From Lepiota brunneoincarnata (taxonomy: Eukaryota; Basidiomycota; Agaricomycetes; Agaricales; Agaricaceae), in assembly GCA_023014365.1 (NCBI GenBank), contig JAEBUN010000035.1:124001-188000 (forward strand): DNA of 64,000 nucleotides, in the 5' to 3' direction. The notes beneath the pieces are model-generated. The model was not told the DNA's origin. It searched no databases and was given only the letters and a program-made list of their open reading frames with translations. Positions 24,121 to 36,240 of the stretch are shown one piece after another (within the stretch, counting starts at the first letter, position 1; each line of letters opens with the position of its first letter). The position numbers and the translations under genes are program-made.

Positions 24121-24620
24121 TACTGGGGTTGTGAATGGCAACTGGGCCGAACCACAGATACCATGGGAAGTTCATGGTTGGCGAACCATCCCCTTATTAC
24201 TCCCACCCTCAACTTTGGGCTCTCTGGTACAGAGTCTCGATCATGCTGTTCCCACAAATACTCCTCCATTTTCAACGGAAGTGGGCTATACTATGCTGCC
24301 AAGAGTCCCAAAGACTGTTGTTGTCCGATACCAACAATCAATTAATTCAAAGTATCATCCCTCTAGTTTGGCGCTACGAGAAGGACCGAAGGTAGACCGG
24401 GGGCTCTCTAACAAAGTCTAAATTGCAGTCCAACAAAGGGGTAAGATAGGGAGTTTTCTCTACTCTATTTTCTTGGTATGAGCATCGTAGGAAAAAAAGT
24501 AAGACAGTGATGCACAATGTGTCCTTCCAAGGAGGTTGGACCTTCTGAGGAATTTTCAATGCATACGGACTTTCTGGTTTTCTCTTCTGTTGTTCATTCC
24601 CAATAGAGACTGGTCCCCAA
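24121..24620 (+). pseudogene. Orphan tandem-family, copy C, 3' remnant
   Basis: Only the 3' end of the unit is recognisable: CTAAATTGCAGTCCAACAAA (24,418) matches the AAATTGCAGTCCAATAAA that ends copies A and B, and GAGGTTGGACCTTCTGAGGA (24,531) matches their downstream block. The upstream part (24,130-24,400) is diverged. Shows at least three rounds of the local duplication. Confidence 0.5.
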
Positions 24621-24971
24621 GAGTTGTGCACGGTGGTTCGGGATAAGTTGCGCGGTTATCTGAATTCTCCATCATATAGCACTAGATGAAAGGAAAATGA
24701 CATTAGCCAATCACTGTTTGCTCATCGGCTACTTGTCTCACCAAAATAGATCCCGGCCATTCCAAATGGAACTGATCCATCCAGTTCTTTTTTTTTTTCG
24801 CTCTCCCATGCCGTCGAATGTGTGGCAATATCGGTCCCGACTGAACCGGCTTACACAAGCCCACTCTGACAATAGCTTAAGATGCAACATTGCTGAGTAA
24901 CGTCCCACCCCTTGTGAACTAGCCGATTTGAGGTTGGGGTATAACTAGCAGTACATCAAGAGCACCCTCAC

Positions 24972-27444
24972 ATGTCCTCACCAGACGAGTTCCAAATCCC
25001 GGACATCCCCCTCCCCACACTCCCCTTCTTGAACACCACTCTTCCATCTCAAATTAATGCCCGCAAAGTGGCTCAAGACTGGTTCTCGGAATTCTCAGCC
25101 GTAATAGAATCTCAAAGCGGTCAAGCTGTCGCCAGTCTCTTCCTCCCGGACTCCTTCTGGCGCGACATCCTTGCGCTCACATGGGACTTTCGTACATTTC
25201 GTGGACAGGGCCAGATTTCTCAGTTCTTACAAGATCAGCTTCCTATCGTCAAGTTTGCCAATATCAAACTCAGGGATGATGAATTCCTGAGATTGCAACG
25301 CCCGTACCCGGATTTGGTGTGGATCAGCACCATGTTCGACTTTGAGACGGAGGTTGGAGTTGGCTCTGGGATTGTGCGTCTTGTGCCCACACAGAGTGGG
25401 GAGTGGAAGGCATATGTAATATTCACGAACTTGGAGGATCTAAAAGGCTTCCCAGAGAAGATTGGTCCGTTGAGGAACTCGTTGCCGGATCATGGAAATT
25501 GGACACAGAAGAGGCAGAAGGAAGCCGAGTTTGAAGATACGGATCCAACAGTGTTAATCATCGGTGCAGGCCAGAGTGGACTCGCGTTGGCCGTGCGCTT
25601 GAGGGCTATCGGTGTTTCTGCTTTGATTATTGAAAAAAATCCCCGGGTTGGAGATAACTGGAGAAATAGATATGAGGGATTATGTCTGCATGATCCTGTC
25701 TGTAAGCGCTACTGCTTTGGCTGTCACGAAACTAGGGGCTTACCTTGAATCTTGGGGAAAATATAGGGTATGACCACATGCCTTATATGCCGTATTTATC
25801 CCTCCGCCCCACGGCCCAGCACAAACTGATTCTTGCAATAGGTTCCCACCCACATGGCCTGTGTATTCCCCAGCTCAAAAACTTGCCAACTGGCTCGAAC
25901 ACTATGCTGAAGCAATGGAGATTCCAATATGGACCTCATCCAACATTACGCATTCGTTTCAGGACGGGAATAGCAAATGGCACATCACCATTAACCGTGG
26001 TGAAAGAGGAACCGAACGCAAGTTTATCGTCAATCACTTGGTGTTTGCAACTGGCTTCGGAGGAAATATGCCCAAGCCGTATTTCTATCCCGGACTGGTC
26101 AATTAAGCCCCGATCAGCCAAAACAAAAGTGATACTGAAGAATATTATAGGACAGGTTCAAAGGCCAACACCTTCATTCGGTGCAACACAAACGAGCAAT
26201 GGACCACGCCGGAAAGAGGGTCGTGGTTGTCGGCGCTTGCACGTCAGGTGGGTGGTGATTTGACGCTGCCCCCCCTTCGAACACCCGATATCCAACGTCT
26301 GATATTCGGTTCATTTCTCAGCCCACGATATTGCCGTTGACTATTACAATCATGGTATTGGTGCGTAACCATACCTGCCTGCGTCGATCCAAGGCCAACA
26401 TTTACTGGTAGATGTGACGATGGTGCAACGCGGGCCAACCTACATTATGTCTTGTAAGCATGGTTGGGAGACGCTCTTTAAAGGTATGCATACCTCTGCT
26501 TCTTCACCAAATAATTGCAATAAGGATCACCTTTGGAGGTCTCTACTGGGAGGATGGACCATCTGTCGATATCGCAGACCGAATCAGAGCTTCCAATCCC
26601 CTCTTTATGGCCGTGAAATCTCAGCAACGAAAAGTAAAGGAAATTGCTGAGCTCGACAAGTTCGTCATCCCCCTTCTGATATGTTCAGTGAGGGTGTTCA
26701 CGCGTACTGTGCTCTAGAAATATCCTCGACGGACTACGAAACGCTGGTTTCAAACTCACGGATGGCATCAAGGGAACTGGTTTTAGTCTGTTAGCGCGAG
26801 GTAAAGCCGGTGGATATTATCTCGGTGAGTGTCCTTCGATATTGGGCCTCATGGAGCGCGGGAAACCGACAAGTGCCGTGACAGACACCGGTGCATGTCA
26901 GTTGATAATTGACAAGAAAATCAAGCTCAAGAACTCGAGCCCGATTTCTGAAATAACAGCGACGGGTCTACGGTTCGAGGATGGGTCAGAGCTGTACGCG
27001 GATGTGATTGTTTTTGCAACCGGGCAAGTTCATTTTCTTCAAGGACTCCCGCCACTGGTTGTTTGTTTACTCATACCATAACACGTCAGTCTGGGGGATG
27101 CACGGGATGTGATTCGTAGTGTATGCGGTGATGAGATTGCCAATAGAACCAAGGAGATCTGGGGATTTGATTCAGAAGGTGAGATGAACAGCGCTTGGAG
27201 AGATGTTGGTGTGCCAAATATGTGGTATATGATGGGTGCGTTTGGTGTTTATTCTCCTGAATGATGTGGTTGAACTGTGTCGCAGGTAATCTTGCTCAGT
27301 GCCGTTTCCACTCGAAGCATGTTGCTCTTCGTGAGTATACTTGAGTAGTTACTGGTAGATTTTAGTTTGCTCACTTTCCTTCCCGTAGAGATAAAAGCAA
27401 TGGAGGAAGGTGTATTTGGGAGACGTTATAGTTCTCAAGAGTAA
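24972..27444 (+). CDS. Flavin-dependent monooxygenase with N-terminal NTF2/SnoaL-like domain
   Basis: Starts MSSPDEFQIPDIPLPTLPF. Residues 30-165 form an NTF2-like domain (ARKVAQDWFSEFSAVIES, DSFWRDILALTWDFRTF). A class-B-type flavin monooxygenase follows: FAD motif VLIIGAGQSGLALAVRLRAI (GxGxxG), RVGDNWRNRYEGLCLHDPV, then, over introns, WYDHMPYMPFPPTWPVYSP, FATGFGG, an NADPH-type second Rossmann motif VVVVGACTSAHDIA (GxCxS, with Ala where GxGxxG has its third Gly), VTMVQRGPTYIM, DVIVFATG, and ends FGRRYSSQE at 27,444. I could read it through about nine introns with no frameshift. In Agaricomycetes such two-domain proteins are common; they are annotated as FAD/NAD(P)-binding oxidoreductases of unknown substrate. 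ATAACTA at 24,941 may be a weak TATA element. Confidence 0.85.
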
Positions 27445-28879
27445 TCCACACTTAACAATCCCAAATAAACCCTCTAGTTAGACTGTGATCTCGGGCCGGG
27501 GCTAGCCTCTAATTAGAGTGGTTTAGGCCCAAACCCGCAAGTACAGAAAAAGTATGTGGATAGTAGTGAAAAAACTTAGCAAAATCTTTGGCCTCTTGTT
27601 CCCACCGGCTGCGCCCATCACGTATTCACTGCACCAGCGAACTGATAAGACAAATGGCATATTAAAATAATATTTATTTATAACCTGAGCATGAATCTGA
27701 TAAGCCACATAACATATCAAATACATATCATAAAGAATATTCTGGTATGTCAAATGGGATATCAGATATACTTTTTTTGAGTTATCAAATATAATTTCAC
27801 AAAATTAATGTAAAATATACTCTTAATAATGCAGGTTGCATATCAAATTCTTATCAGGATTAGGTTTAAGGTATATACAAAAAAAACCAGCTGGACTAGT
27901 GTTTCTAAAATTGAGAGGTACTGAAAGACATGCATTTTGGCAATCCCATGTTAAAGCCATGATATGGTTTTGGTAGGCCTGAAGCAATATTAAAATAAAA
28001 TTGTGACAAAATGTTACTGTATATTCATAATAGGGTCAGGTTGGATGCAATGCAAGGACAGGAGAGATATATGCATCTGGGCTGAGCTTGAGCTAGCTAA
28101 CACCATGCTCAATGTCCTGGCCATTCCCAAGATTCTGTGCAATTAAGTGGTAATCACTTGGATTTGTCACAATTCGGGGGGTGAATGTTGATCATGTACT
28201 ACACAAGTGATACATGGATTGTTGAGCTAAGGGTGTGCTTACCTGGAGCAGGTCCGAGCTACTTCCAACTGTGACAGAGAGCAAATTGCTGGGTATCCTC
28301 ATCCAGAAATGCTTTGTCTGATGGGTGGTTGATATATTTAGCACACACTCACTCAGAGCACTACATCAGGAAAACTCACAATGTCCATTCCCCTTCTCTT
28401 TGTCAGACAAAAATGGTGGGCATGGGTGGGATTCCATATATTTATCTAAAGGGAATCTATCTGAAAGATTGACAAAGGTCAGATAATCTTACCCCCACAG
28501 GAAATGAGACATTGTACTTACTTACCAAACAGCCTTCAGATTTCAGCCAACATGTGTACCCTTCTCTCCCTGTCATGGTTGGTAATGATCATGCCAGCCA
28601 ATGCAAAACTGTCTCCACTGCCTAGGCAATTAGATATTTATGCTGATCCCAGGGACCTAGAACTTACCACTCCAACAATCCTCCTTGACATATAGTCATA
28701 CCCCTGGAAAGTCACTTTAATCCAGTGACAATTGATGTAGACCTCCATGCAGTGTTTGTGCTGGAACCATTCTGTGAGTATGTATTATGATCAGATACTG
28801 AATGGTTACCTACCTTGAATGGTCAAGGGTGAGATTCAATGGGCCTCCTGGCAATATACCACACCATTGTGGTTGGGTG

Positions 28880-28965
28880 GTGAGAGATGAGAGGTGAGAG
28901 GTGAGAGGTAAGAGGCAAGAGACAAAAGGCAAGAGGCAAGACATGAGAGGTAAGAGGTAAGGATC
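28880..28965. repeat. Purine minisatellite (GAGAGGT/GAGGCAA units)
   Basis: About eleven imperfect 7-9-nt units of the type GAGAGGTGA, GAGGTAA, GAGGCAA, almost entirely purine on the plus strand. Confidence 0.7.
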
Positions 28966-29989
28966 AAACAAAGTCTTCTAACGATTGACTTATGAGTCCA
29001 TGTCTACTGTTTGTGTATTCCATCTGGCAGAGCCCTTCAGATTCATCTAGATTCTGTGGTAAGTGTAATGTATTTAGGTTCTCAATACAACAGTGTCTAT
29101 GCACTGCAAAAGATAGACTGGCATGCCCACTGGGGCTGGGCCAGTGTGATTCCAATTGCAAAGAGGAAAATTTGAACAGTTTGTATGCAAGAGCTTGCAG
29201 ATTATTTGAGAATCTGAATTAAGCATTGACATTCCTTTAGTCCTCTTCTCTTTGTTTGTTATAGAGCTGAGGAGCACCCCACAGATCCAAACAGAGAGGT
29301 GTTACCATTTTCCCCTTTCCCATACCCATCCGCTTATTTTTGCTTATCACATGTCACTGCCCATTATCAGCACCTGTCTATACTTAGTTATCACATGTTG
29401 CTGCTCATCTATAGTTAGTTCTCCTTTGGCTTGTGATTTCCACTTGTATGTATGTGATTCTTTTGTTTATCACATGCCAGTTCGCCCCAGTAGTATATCT
29501 GGGCTTAGGTATTATTTGTAATCCCTAGCTTTGTCTTGTTATACACAGTATTTGTTCCTGCTCTTTGGCATCACCTTAGACTTGCTTGCATTAACCAATG
29601 TTCTACTTGTTGTAGATCACATTGGTCCTTGCAGATGCCTAACCAGTGTAACAAAAGACAAAGCTACTCATTGCCTCTCTTCTCTCTTCTCATCCTCTTT
29701 GGTTTGCACAGTACCATTAACTGTGAGGTCTAGACAGAACTGAAATCTGTTGAGGATCATCGCTTGTCTATTTGAGCATCTGACACAGTCTTCACCCTGA
29801 AGAACTCTGGTTGTTGTTCTTCTGAACCTTTGCACCCCAGCATCTCTATAGGTTCTTGGATTCATTGTTCATCTTGTCGAACTGTCTTAGTGGATCTTAA
29901 ATTCTTGTTGGTTCCTCTTTACTGGAAAAGACATTGTTGCCCATCACTGTAAGGGGAACTCTAGGTCATTGCTCACAACTGCAGATTCG

Positions 29990-30140
29990 GAATTCTGATT
30001 CCCAGACTTCCTGCACTTGGAAATCTAATCCCCAGCCCTCTTGCACTTGGAAATCTGATCCCCAGCCTCCCAATGCTTGGAAATCCAATTCCCAGCCCCC
30101 CTGGGCCCGGAAATCTGTCCCCTGACACCCTAGTACTCGG
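29990..30140 (+). repeat. About 30-bp tandem repeats (five units)
   Basis: Repeats of the type GCACTTGGAAATCTGATCCC with CAGCCTCC spacers. If translated, each unit reads close to CTWKSDPQPS. They lie just upstream of the gag-like region and may be the 5' untranslated or N-terminal gag part of the element. Confidence 0.6.
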
Positions 30141-30329
30141 AATTCCCTCCTACACCCCTCTGATGCAGATGTGAACCCTCACTGGCGTGCACAACCCTAT
30201 CCTGAGCCCATTCCTGACTATACTTACTTTAGGCATCCCTGACACCTCACAGCCATTTATGTAGAGTAGATTACTCAACTTGGACCTTATGGCAGGTAGT
30301 ATAAGTAGTGTAGGTGAGCTTGGAGAAAC

Positions 30330-30876
30330 CTTACTCAATTCTCTAAGGTTTCTCCCTGCTCAGCCGATGCAATATGGCAACCAGGTTGCTCTTACAGAAG
30401 AATCAAGTCTATTCCCAGAGGACTGGCCATTGACAACTACCTGGACAAGTTATACCACTTCTCCTGTGCCAACTACACCCCTTCTCTACCTCCCAGTGCC
30501 CTTGCCATCATGTCCCAAGAGCAGCAGCAGCAACTACCAACTCAAATGACCATTGAGCAGGCCATAGGCTCACTTCTCACAGACATGGCAATGGTACAGG
30601 CCCTGACAAGCTGAAGCTAAATGAAACATGATGGACATGGTGAATAACATACGTAACATGCTCCAAAACCTCATGGACTCAATAGGATGACAGCACCCCA
30701 ACACCCCCCCCCCTCCATCTCAGCCATGCCCCTCAATAGAGCAGAGTATGAGTCCCGAGCCACTGCCCATGAACCCCCCCCTCCTGCTCCACACCCCCAT
30801 CCACCATCACCTCCACTGTGCACCTCCACCAAGGCCAAGGTGGCAACCCCACCTGAATTTGACAGAGAACACACCA
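30330..30876 (+). pseudogene. Degenerate gag of a Ty3/gypsy-type element (element 1)
   Basis: Fragments in shifting frames: ALAIMSQEQQQQLPTQMTIE (30,500-30,555), proline-rich PPPPAPHPHPPSPPLCTS, then KAKVATPPEFDREHTM, which resembles the VAxPxxFDG entry into the retrotransposon Gag domain. The domain is cut at 30,877 by an LTR. Stops are frequent and CpG is nearly absent. Confidence 0.5.
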
Positions 30877-31586
30877 TGTTATGAACAGTCCAGATTGAGA
30901 GGAACAAGAACAATTATTTGACTTTACAAGATGGGTACAGGAGACCACAGACCAGTTGTGAGCACAGGAATATGAAGATGAAGAAGGGGAATACTACAAC
31001 GCCATGCAGGACTTGGCAAGAGATGCGGGAATGGAGATAACTCTGGAGGATATTCTGGAATACCCCAAGGACAAAGAAGATAGCCATGGATCAACTGATC
31101 CAACCTCCAATACAGATGGAAGCACTGAGAGAGTGGAGACCAAGAATGGAGGAGAATCCATGGAGATAGAATCAGGAGAAGAGAATTATGAGTCAGAGGA
31201 AAGTGATGGAACATTGCACAGCAGTGGAATGGAGAACGAGGACACTGACTCATTGTAACATATAAATAACAGTAGGATGCCATCAGCTAGGATGTGCATC
31301 ATGGTCAAGACTGCACAGGACAAGTAGAACAGCCCAATAACCTATAACAAGTATATAGTATTTCATAGGTATATAAGGTCTGTACAAGTAGAGATTAAAG
31401 CCCTAAGCTTTAATCTTGTTAACAGTGGTCATTAACCCTCTCTGCCTTAACTTGGCGTGTTCCCTCATTATCTCATTGAGTGCAATCCACTAAGCTCTGC
31501 AAGGCCAACCGTCTCGGACACCTTGTAGAGTGATTGAAGGCCATCTCCAGATATTTTTAGATATAGAAGGAGCACGGATCATAACA
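30877..31586 (+). mobile_element. LTR of family 2 (TGTTATGA...TCATAACA), copy 1
   Basis: A 710-bp copy with the same ends as the copy at 58,268-58,962, in the opposite orientation. The ends are 8-bp inverted repeats TGTTATGA/TCATAACA. Internal landmarks: acidic frame (below), TATAAGGTCTGTACAAG near 31,375 and GTTAACAGTGGTCATTAACC. Flanks are CACCA and ATGGC, so no target-site duplication is left, suggesting ectopic recombination or deletion. Confidence 0.7.
30881..31258 (+). pseudogene. Acidic LTR-encoded frame, copy 1 (two stops)
   Basis: Same reading frame as the intact copy at 58,581-58,955. The ATG is at nucleotide 5 of the LTR. Two in-frame stops occur near the start (codons 6 and about 25), one from TGG to TGA. 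The rest, from MQDLARDAGMEITLEDILEY to ENEDTDSL, is open and very acidic. Confidence 0.6.
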
Positions 31587-31744
31587 ATGGCAGCTCATGC
31601 CAATTCTTCATTTAGTCAGGTGCTAGACATCGCTGATCATCCCACACAATGATGTTTGGGATACTTATTACAGCTACTGAATAGATATATATATACAGAT
31701 TATGATTCATCACATGACTGATTGATCTTTCTCTTATCAACCAA

Positions 31745-32691
31745 GTGATCTTGACCTTTGCCAAATTTTTCAACCACACAATGCAGCAAACTTCTTCACG
31801 TGCCCCAAGTGATGAATCTGACTCTGTCCCATCATCACAAGAGATCGTATTCTATTGTTACTCATGGCTCCATGCAATATTACTTGCTATCCAAAATTCC
31901 ACTGGTGAGAAGGAAGCATGGATTACCGAAGGCATAGAAAAAGAACTGGTATGTGTGTGATGATTGACATTTTCTCAGCTCATTCCAATTGTTGCCATTT
32001 GATGTGATGTTAGCATTTCTCGATGATTGCTGTTGGCTTGGCCACAGCAAGTGGCTGATTGCTGAATGTGCCACTGGTTACACAATACCTGGCCTGGCAC
32101 CACCTAGCCCCCCACACAGAAAACATGCTAGATCTGGCCATGCTTCTCTCCCTCAATGCCAGAAATCATTCGAGCTATCCAACTGGCACTGCCCCAAGCT
32201 ACATTGCTGATTGGTGGGAACATAACACAGTGCCGAGTGAGGACAATTTTATTAATGTTACAAATGTGATTGAATGCCTGGAGCATCATTACAAAGTGAT
32301 GCAGTCAAGCTATGCTGTGGCCTCCTCCTATTCCACCTTGGATAAGCACCCATTTGCACCTGAACCCCACCTTGACAAAGGGTGCCCCAGATGCAAAATG
32401 TACCGTGGTGCTGCCATGGATGCACTCCATCAATTACATAGCCTCCGAATAAAGATACAGACTGCCGAGGCTTCTGCCAAGAATGAACGGCTCCTCATAA
32501 TGCGGCGAGCCTCTGCATTTCATCAGCTTCATGAGCAGGCCACTCTAAAGGAAACAGAAGTCCCATCGCTTGGGTATCAATCAGGTTCAGCCGACAGCAA
32601 TGCACAAGGCAGCTTGCTGGCCACGACACTAGCCACCAGCACCTCAAGCATAAGGGCCAGAGCTTCAGCAATGATGGCAGCCACATCATGA
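31745..32691 (+). CDS. Unrecognised reading frames, possibly 5' exons of the repetitive gene downstream
   Basis: An opening exon-like stretch MQQTSSRAPSDESDSVPSS (from 31,781) runs to a GTATGT donor at 31,948. A 210-codon frame at 32,059-32,691 contains YIADWWEHNTVPSEDNFINV, HPFAPEPHLDKGCPRCKMYR (two Cys as CxxC) and a predicted helical LHQLHSLRIKIQTAEASA. I do not recognise the family. The open frame has survived in a CpG-poor region, which suggests either a younger insertion or selection. It may belong to a non-LTR or DNA transposon. Confidence 0.35.
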
Positions 32692-32778
32692 CCTCAACAG
32701 TGCAAAACCCGGAATACTTTGGCACCTGTGACACTGAAGCCAATGCCTTCTTGAATCAAGGCCCCAACAAATTCTGAA

Positions 32779-34104
32779 TTGGCCAAACAATTCAGGGAAC
32801 ATTCAAGCACTGAGCACCAGCAGCTTCAGAGTGAACCATCACTCAAATGGACGTGGGGAGTGGATCTTGATAACAATGATATCCAGCAGATGTGCCATGC
32901 TGCCGACAATAATTACAAGGTCCCTCACTCTGGGTACAATTGTTCCCTCCGGCAAGGTCATTTCCAAGGAGAGGATTCCATAATGCCTTCTCTCCCAGGC
33001 TCAGGTACATGGCAACCATCTTCTATCCTGTCAAATCAACCCAGCCAGACCGAGTTACATTCCAATGATATACCGGCACACTTTCAGGCCTTCTTCCTTT
33101 CCTGTGTGCATCAGGTGGACACTCATGCACCCCATTCACCATCATCATCTTTTGCATTGGGCCCATTGCCATCTGCTGTATTCACTTGCTTGTTGCTGAG
33201 CACTTGGCCTGCTGGCAATGTTGTTGCCGAGCCTGCCGCTGCCAGCAATGTCATTGCCAAACCTACTCTTCCTGTGCTGCACAAAGGAGCCTCAGATGCT
33301 CCCTTTCCCATCCAACCATTGCCACCCTCTCCATCCCCTGAGATTCACCACATGGACACTGCCAGTGCACTCCAACGCTTGCTGAGACTACCCATTCCCT
33401 GCAATGCCCCTGACATACAGTTTAGGACTCTTTCCTTGTCCTCGGCCAACTCATCCAATGATGGTCTTCTTTCTGCAGCTGCATTAGCACTCCATCTTGA
33501 TGCTCCCTCGCCAACTCCCATCTTGCCTGAAGCCAGGTCTGCCACAGCTGGCTCATTTGCGCATCATTGCCTCAGGTCAGGCTCAAGTGGCTGGAGCCTG
33601 GACTCCAACATTCTTGCAAATGCCACTTATGCCCTCGATAATGCTGCTGCCATGCTATCAGCTACAGCAGCTGAAGACATTGTGTCAATGACTGGCTCCC
33701 ACTCCTCAACCTCTTCTTCTTCAACTGGCTGGAGCTTAAGCTCTGCCATTCTTACAGATGCCACTCATTGCCTGCATGATGCCTCCCTTGGTCTCTTGAA
33801 TGTATTCAATCATGGCAGCCTTGCTCTCACCAATCCTCACTCCCCAACTCCCAGTTCAAGTAGTAACAGTGTGACCTCTGCCACCCTTGCCGATGCTGCT
33901 TATGCCCTCAATGTTGCCATGGACATGGCAACCCTCTCATTATCTGCATCCAATAATCCCCTGGCAGCAGGTGACCAGGGCCACAACATCCTTGTGGAAT
34001 CTCCTCAATCAGTCGCAAGTGGCAGCAGTCTTGATTCCAGTGTCCTCGCTGATGCCACCACTGCCCTTCACAATGTTACCACATGTGAGTTGGCTGGCAC
34101 CTGA
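32779..34104 (+). CDS. 441-codon repetitive Ser/Ala-rich orphan frame
   Basis: Uninterrupted frame. The C-terminal third has four imperfect repeats of about 50 residues, each centred on S-L-x-S-x-I/V/T-L-A/T-D/N-A-T/A-Y/H-x-L: GWSLDSNILANATYALDNAA (33,590), GWSLSSAILTDATHCLHDAS (33,730), a third at 33,865 (SATLADAAYALNVAM) and a fourth at 34,030 (SSVLADATTALHNV). The middle is Pro/Ser-rich. No signal peptide or catalytic motif. It ends at 34,104. The gene sits in a block otherwise full of decayed transposons; no function can be assigned. Confidence 0.4.
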   Translation: MAKQFREHSSTEHQQLQSEPSLKWTWGVDLDNNDIQQMCHAADNNYKVPHSGYNCSLRQGHFQGEDSIMPSLPGSGTWQPSSILSNQPSQTELHSNDIPAHFQAFFLSCVHQVDTHAPHSPSSSFALGPLPSAVFTCLLLSTWPAGNVVAEPAAASNVIAKPTLPVLHKGASDAPFPIQPLPPSPSPEIHHMDTASALQRLLRLPIPCNAPDIQFRTLSLSSANSSNDGLLSAAALALHLDAPSPTPILPEARSATAGSFAHHCLRSGSSGWSLDSNILANATYALDNAAAMLSATAAEDIVSMTGSHSSTSSSSTGWSLSSAILTDATHCLHDASLGLLNVFNHGSLALTNPHSPTPSSSSNSVTSATLADAAYALNVAMDMATLSLSASNNPLAAGDQGHNILVESPQSVASGSSLDSSVLADATTALHNVTTCELAGT

Positions 34105-35394
34105 ACCCTACTGAAACTTACGAATTTCCTCCCCACTCAGATGACAATCATAGTTCAGGTGGGGAAATCTTTGATGAATCAGATACATCCTCCTCCCCTT
34201 CTCTCTCCCCTGTCCTTACTTTCCAAGCACTTTGCCTGCCTCCCTGCCCCCCCAGCTCAGCCCAACTTCTTTCGTCAGGGGAAGCAGCTGATCAAGGTAC
34301 ATCACACTCTGCTGCCTATACTGCCAAGGACTTTCAGACATTTCGCAACCCTGATAACTATGCATAAATACCTCTAGTTTGTTTTTTATGTATAATAAAT
34401 AAACCAAATGCATGGTATCTGTAGTCCCCTGTATTTTTTAAATGCCGCATGGCCTCCTGCCCAGTCTGTTGCATTGGCTTTTGCCATTGACATTTTACCA
34501 ACTTACATCCCGGCAATTCTTGAACCAATGCCAGCCGACCGCCAGCTGGCCTTGGTACAAGCTATGGCTTGCAGAATGTATGGTTGGTGGTGTGCTGTCA
34601 TATGGACCATTGTAGTACCCATGCCACTGGTTCCATCCCATTGTCTGGCACCTGTATCACATCCAGCATTCAATTTGTCAATATTTCTGGCATTCGTGAA
34701 TGTATCATACTTGTCACTTTGCCACATACATTCTAATATGGAAGGACGGTTATATCTAGGTTGTGCCAGCCCACCCCTCCCAGATTGCCACTTTCCACTC
34801 CCTAACCTGGAATTTCTAGTACCTGCGATCCTGACCCCTTAGGACCTCTTTGACCGTGGGATAAGACTCAGGCATGAAGATTTATGGTGAGGTAGCAAAG
34901 CCAGCAGGCCCGCTGGCTCCCATTCACTCAATACAGTGTATGCGTTCACTGGCCCCACTCACTTGATACACTGTAGGTTGACTACCTGGAAGAAGATAAT
35001 AATGACCAAGAGGATGAGAAGACAGAGGATCTTACAGAGGATGATGACTATCCTGACTCTATACCTGCTGTAAGTCATATTCATTTATATGTTATCTATA
35101 CACTAATATTCCTTGTTTTAGTGCAAACATATTCATCATGGTCAGAGTGAACAAACCAAGGACATTTGTGCATGTTGGCAGATGGAAGAATGTCTGAAAG
35201 ATGGTGTTCAGACAAAGGAATGGTGGTGTGAGATCTACTGGTAAGAAAATCTATTCCTATATTGTGTTATGTCTAACATGTACTGTTTTTGCAGTCACCT
35301 TGCAAAACACAAAGGGCAGGAGCTAGATGAGAGTTTCTGGATGATTGGAAGTGTGACAACTTGTTGTAAATATATTGGGCAGTATGTAGTATTG
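34105..35394. other. CpG-poor region, no gene recognised
   Basis: Several short frames, none recognisable. A run of acidic codons near 34,990-35,070 with possible short introns (GTAAGTCATATTC..., GTAAGAAAATC...) may be the decayed 3' part of another element. Confidence 0.4.
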
Positions 35395-35645
35395 AAGAGA
35401 ACTAGACTCCTCAGCACGTGAAAGGTGCCGAAACAAAACTGAAACAAAACTGAAACATGATCAAAACATGATCAAAACAGTGCTAACACGAACAAACAAA
35501 AGGGGCAAGTGTGGTTGGCGAACCAACCACTGGGCTTCGAAACCAGGAAATACGAGATATTTGAGAGAGAGAGAGAGAGATTGAGATTGAGAGGGAGTTT
35601 TGGGTTGTACATTGACTGGAGAACAAGTCTTCAAGATCTGCTATT
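35395..35645 (+). repeat. Dispersed repeat X, copy 1 (CpG-depleted)
   Basis: Aligns over about 245 bp with 38,276-38,520 in the same orientation: AGCACGTGAAAGGYGCCGAA, CAAACAAAAGGGGCRAGTG, GACTGGAGAACAAGTCTTC. Copy 1 has CA/TG at several positions where copy 2 has CG. It is followed by GAAGGAGGGGATGTTGATAA, which looks like a polypurine tract next to an LTR start. Confidence 0.65.
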
Positions 35646-35660
35646 TTCTGAAGGAGGGGA

Positions 35661-36240
35661 TGTTGATAATGGAAAGATGTACATGTGAATCAGCTTGTAA
35701 ACACTTTTTGTTTATTCTCCTGGAAGTTAGGATGTCAAGGAACAAGTGCACGCAGTTTTTTCTTCATGTTCTTTATTAATTCAAGTGCCATTTCGGCGCC
35801 GAACCATGTCCCAAAGCTTTTTCCAATACCGGCCATTTATGGCTGTTAATACCTGTGTAAGGATTTAAGTGTGTTTGAGTGAGGAAAGAAAGATTGTAAG
35901 ATTATTGGATGATTCTGTCTGTACTACATGCCAGGGTTTATATTCCACGTGCCTAAGCAGAGAAAACAAATTGTGGTCTAAGCTACCGAGCCCAAGCTCT
36001 TGTCCTCGGATAGTCAGGGTACTACTGAAAGAGAACAAGTTGCGTTCGCGACAAAGATAAAGAAGTAACGAGTGGGACAGACGAAGCGGTCACCAGGCTC
36101 GTCTTCCCGACCTCGAAACTGGGTACAAGTGCAACTCGGGTTGAGTGAGGGACTTTAGAAAGAGAAACCCCCAGAGAAAATTACGGCAGGGTCGATATAC
36201 TTGTAGTTAAGAGCTAAGTACGCATTATACGTGCATAACA
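35661..36240 (+). mobile_element. Possible LTR (TGTTGATAAT...GTGCATAACA)
   Basis: Begins TGTTGATAATGG just after a purine tract (GAAGGAGGGGA) and could end at CATAACA at 36,240, giving a 580-bp TG...CA segment with TGTT/AACA ends. No second copy in the window and no target duplication identified, so this is tentative. Confidence 0.3.

Larger units (their letters stand above)
27445..30340. other. CpG-poor transposon-derived region, no gene recognised
   Basis: Sequence character changes sharply after 27.5 kb: AT-richer, very few CpG, many TG/CA. It probably includes the decayed 5' part of the gypsy element whose gag follows. Contains a purine minisatellite (28,880-28,965, units like GAGAGGTGA/GAGGCAAGA) and the repeat at 29,990-30,140. 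Confidence 0.5.

Noticed and set aside
28880..28965. CRISPR-like array
   Set aside because: Short purine units without unique spacers; a minisatellite in a eukaryotic genome.
31405..31415. CTAAGCTTTAATC in the family 2 LTR as further TAAGCTTA sites
   Set aside because: Only TAAGCTTT, a single one-base variant per copy; family 2 does not show the enrichment.
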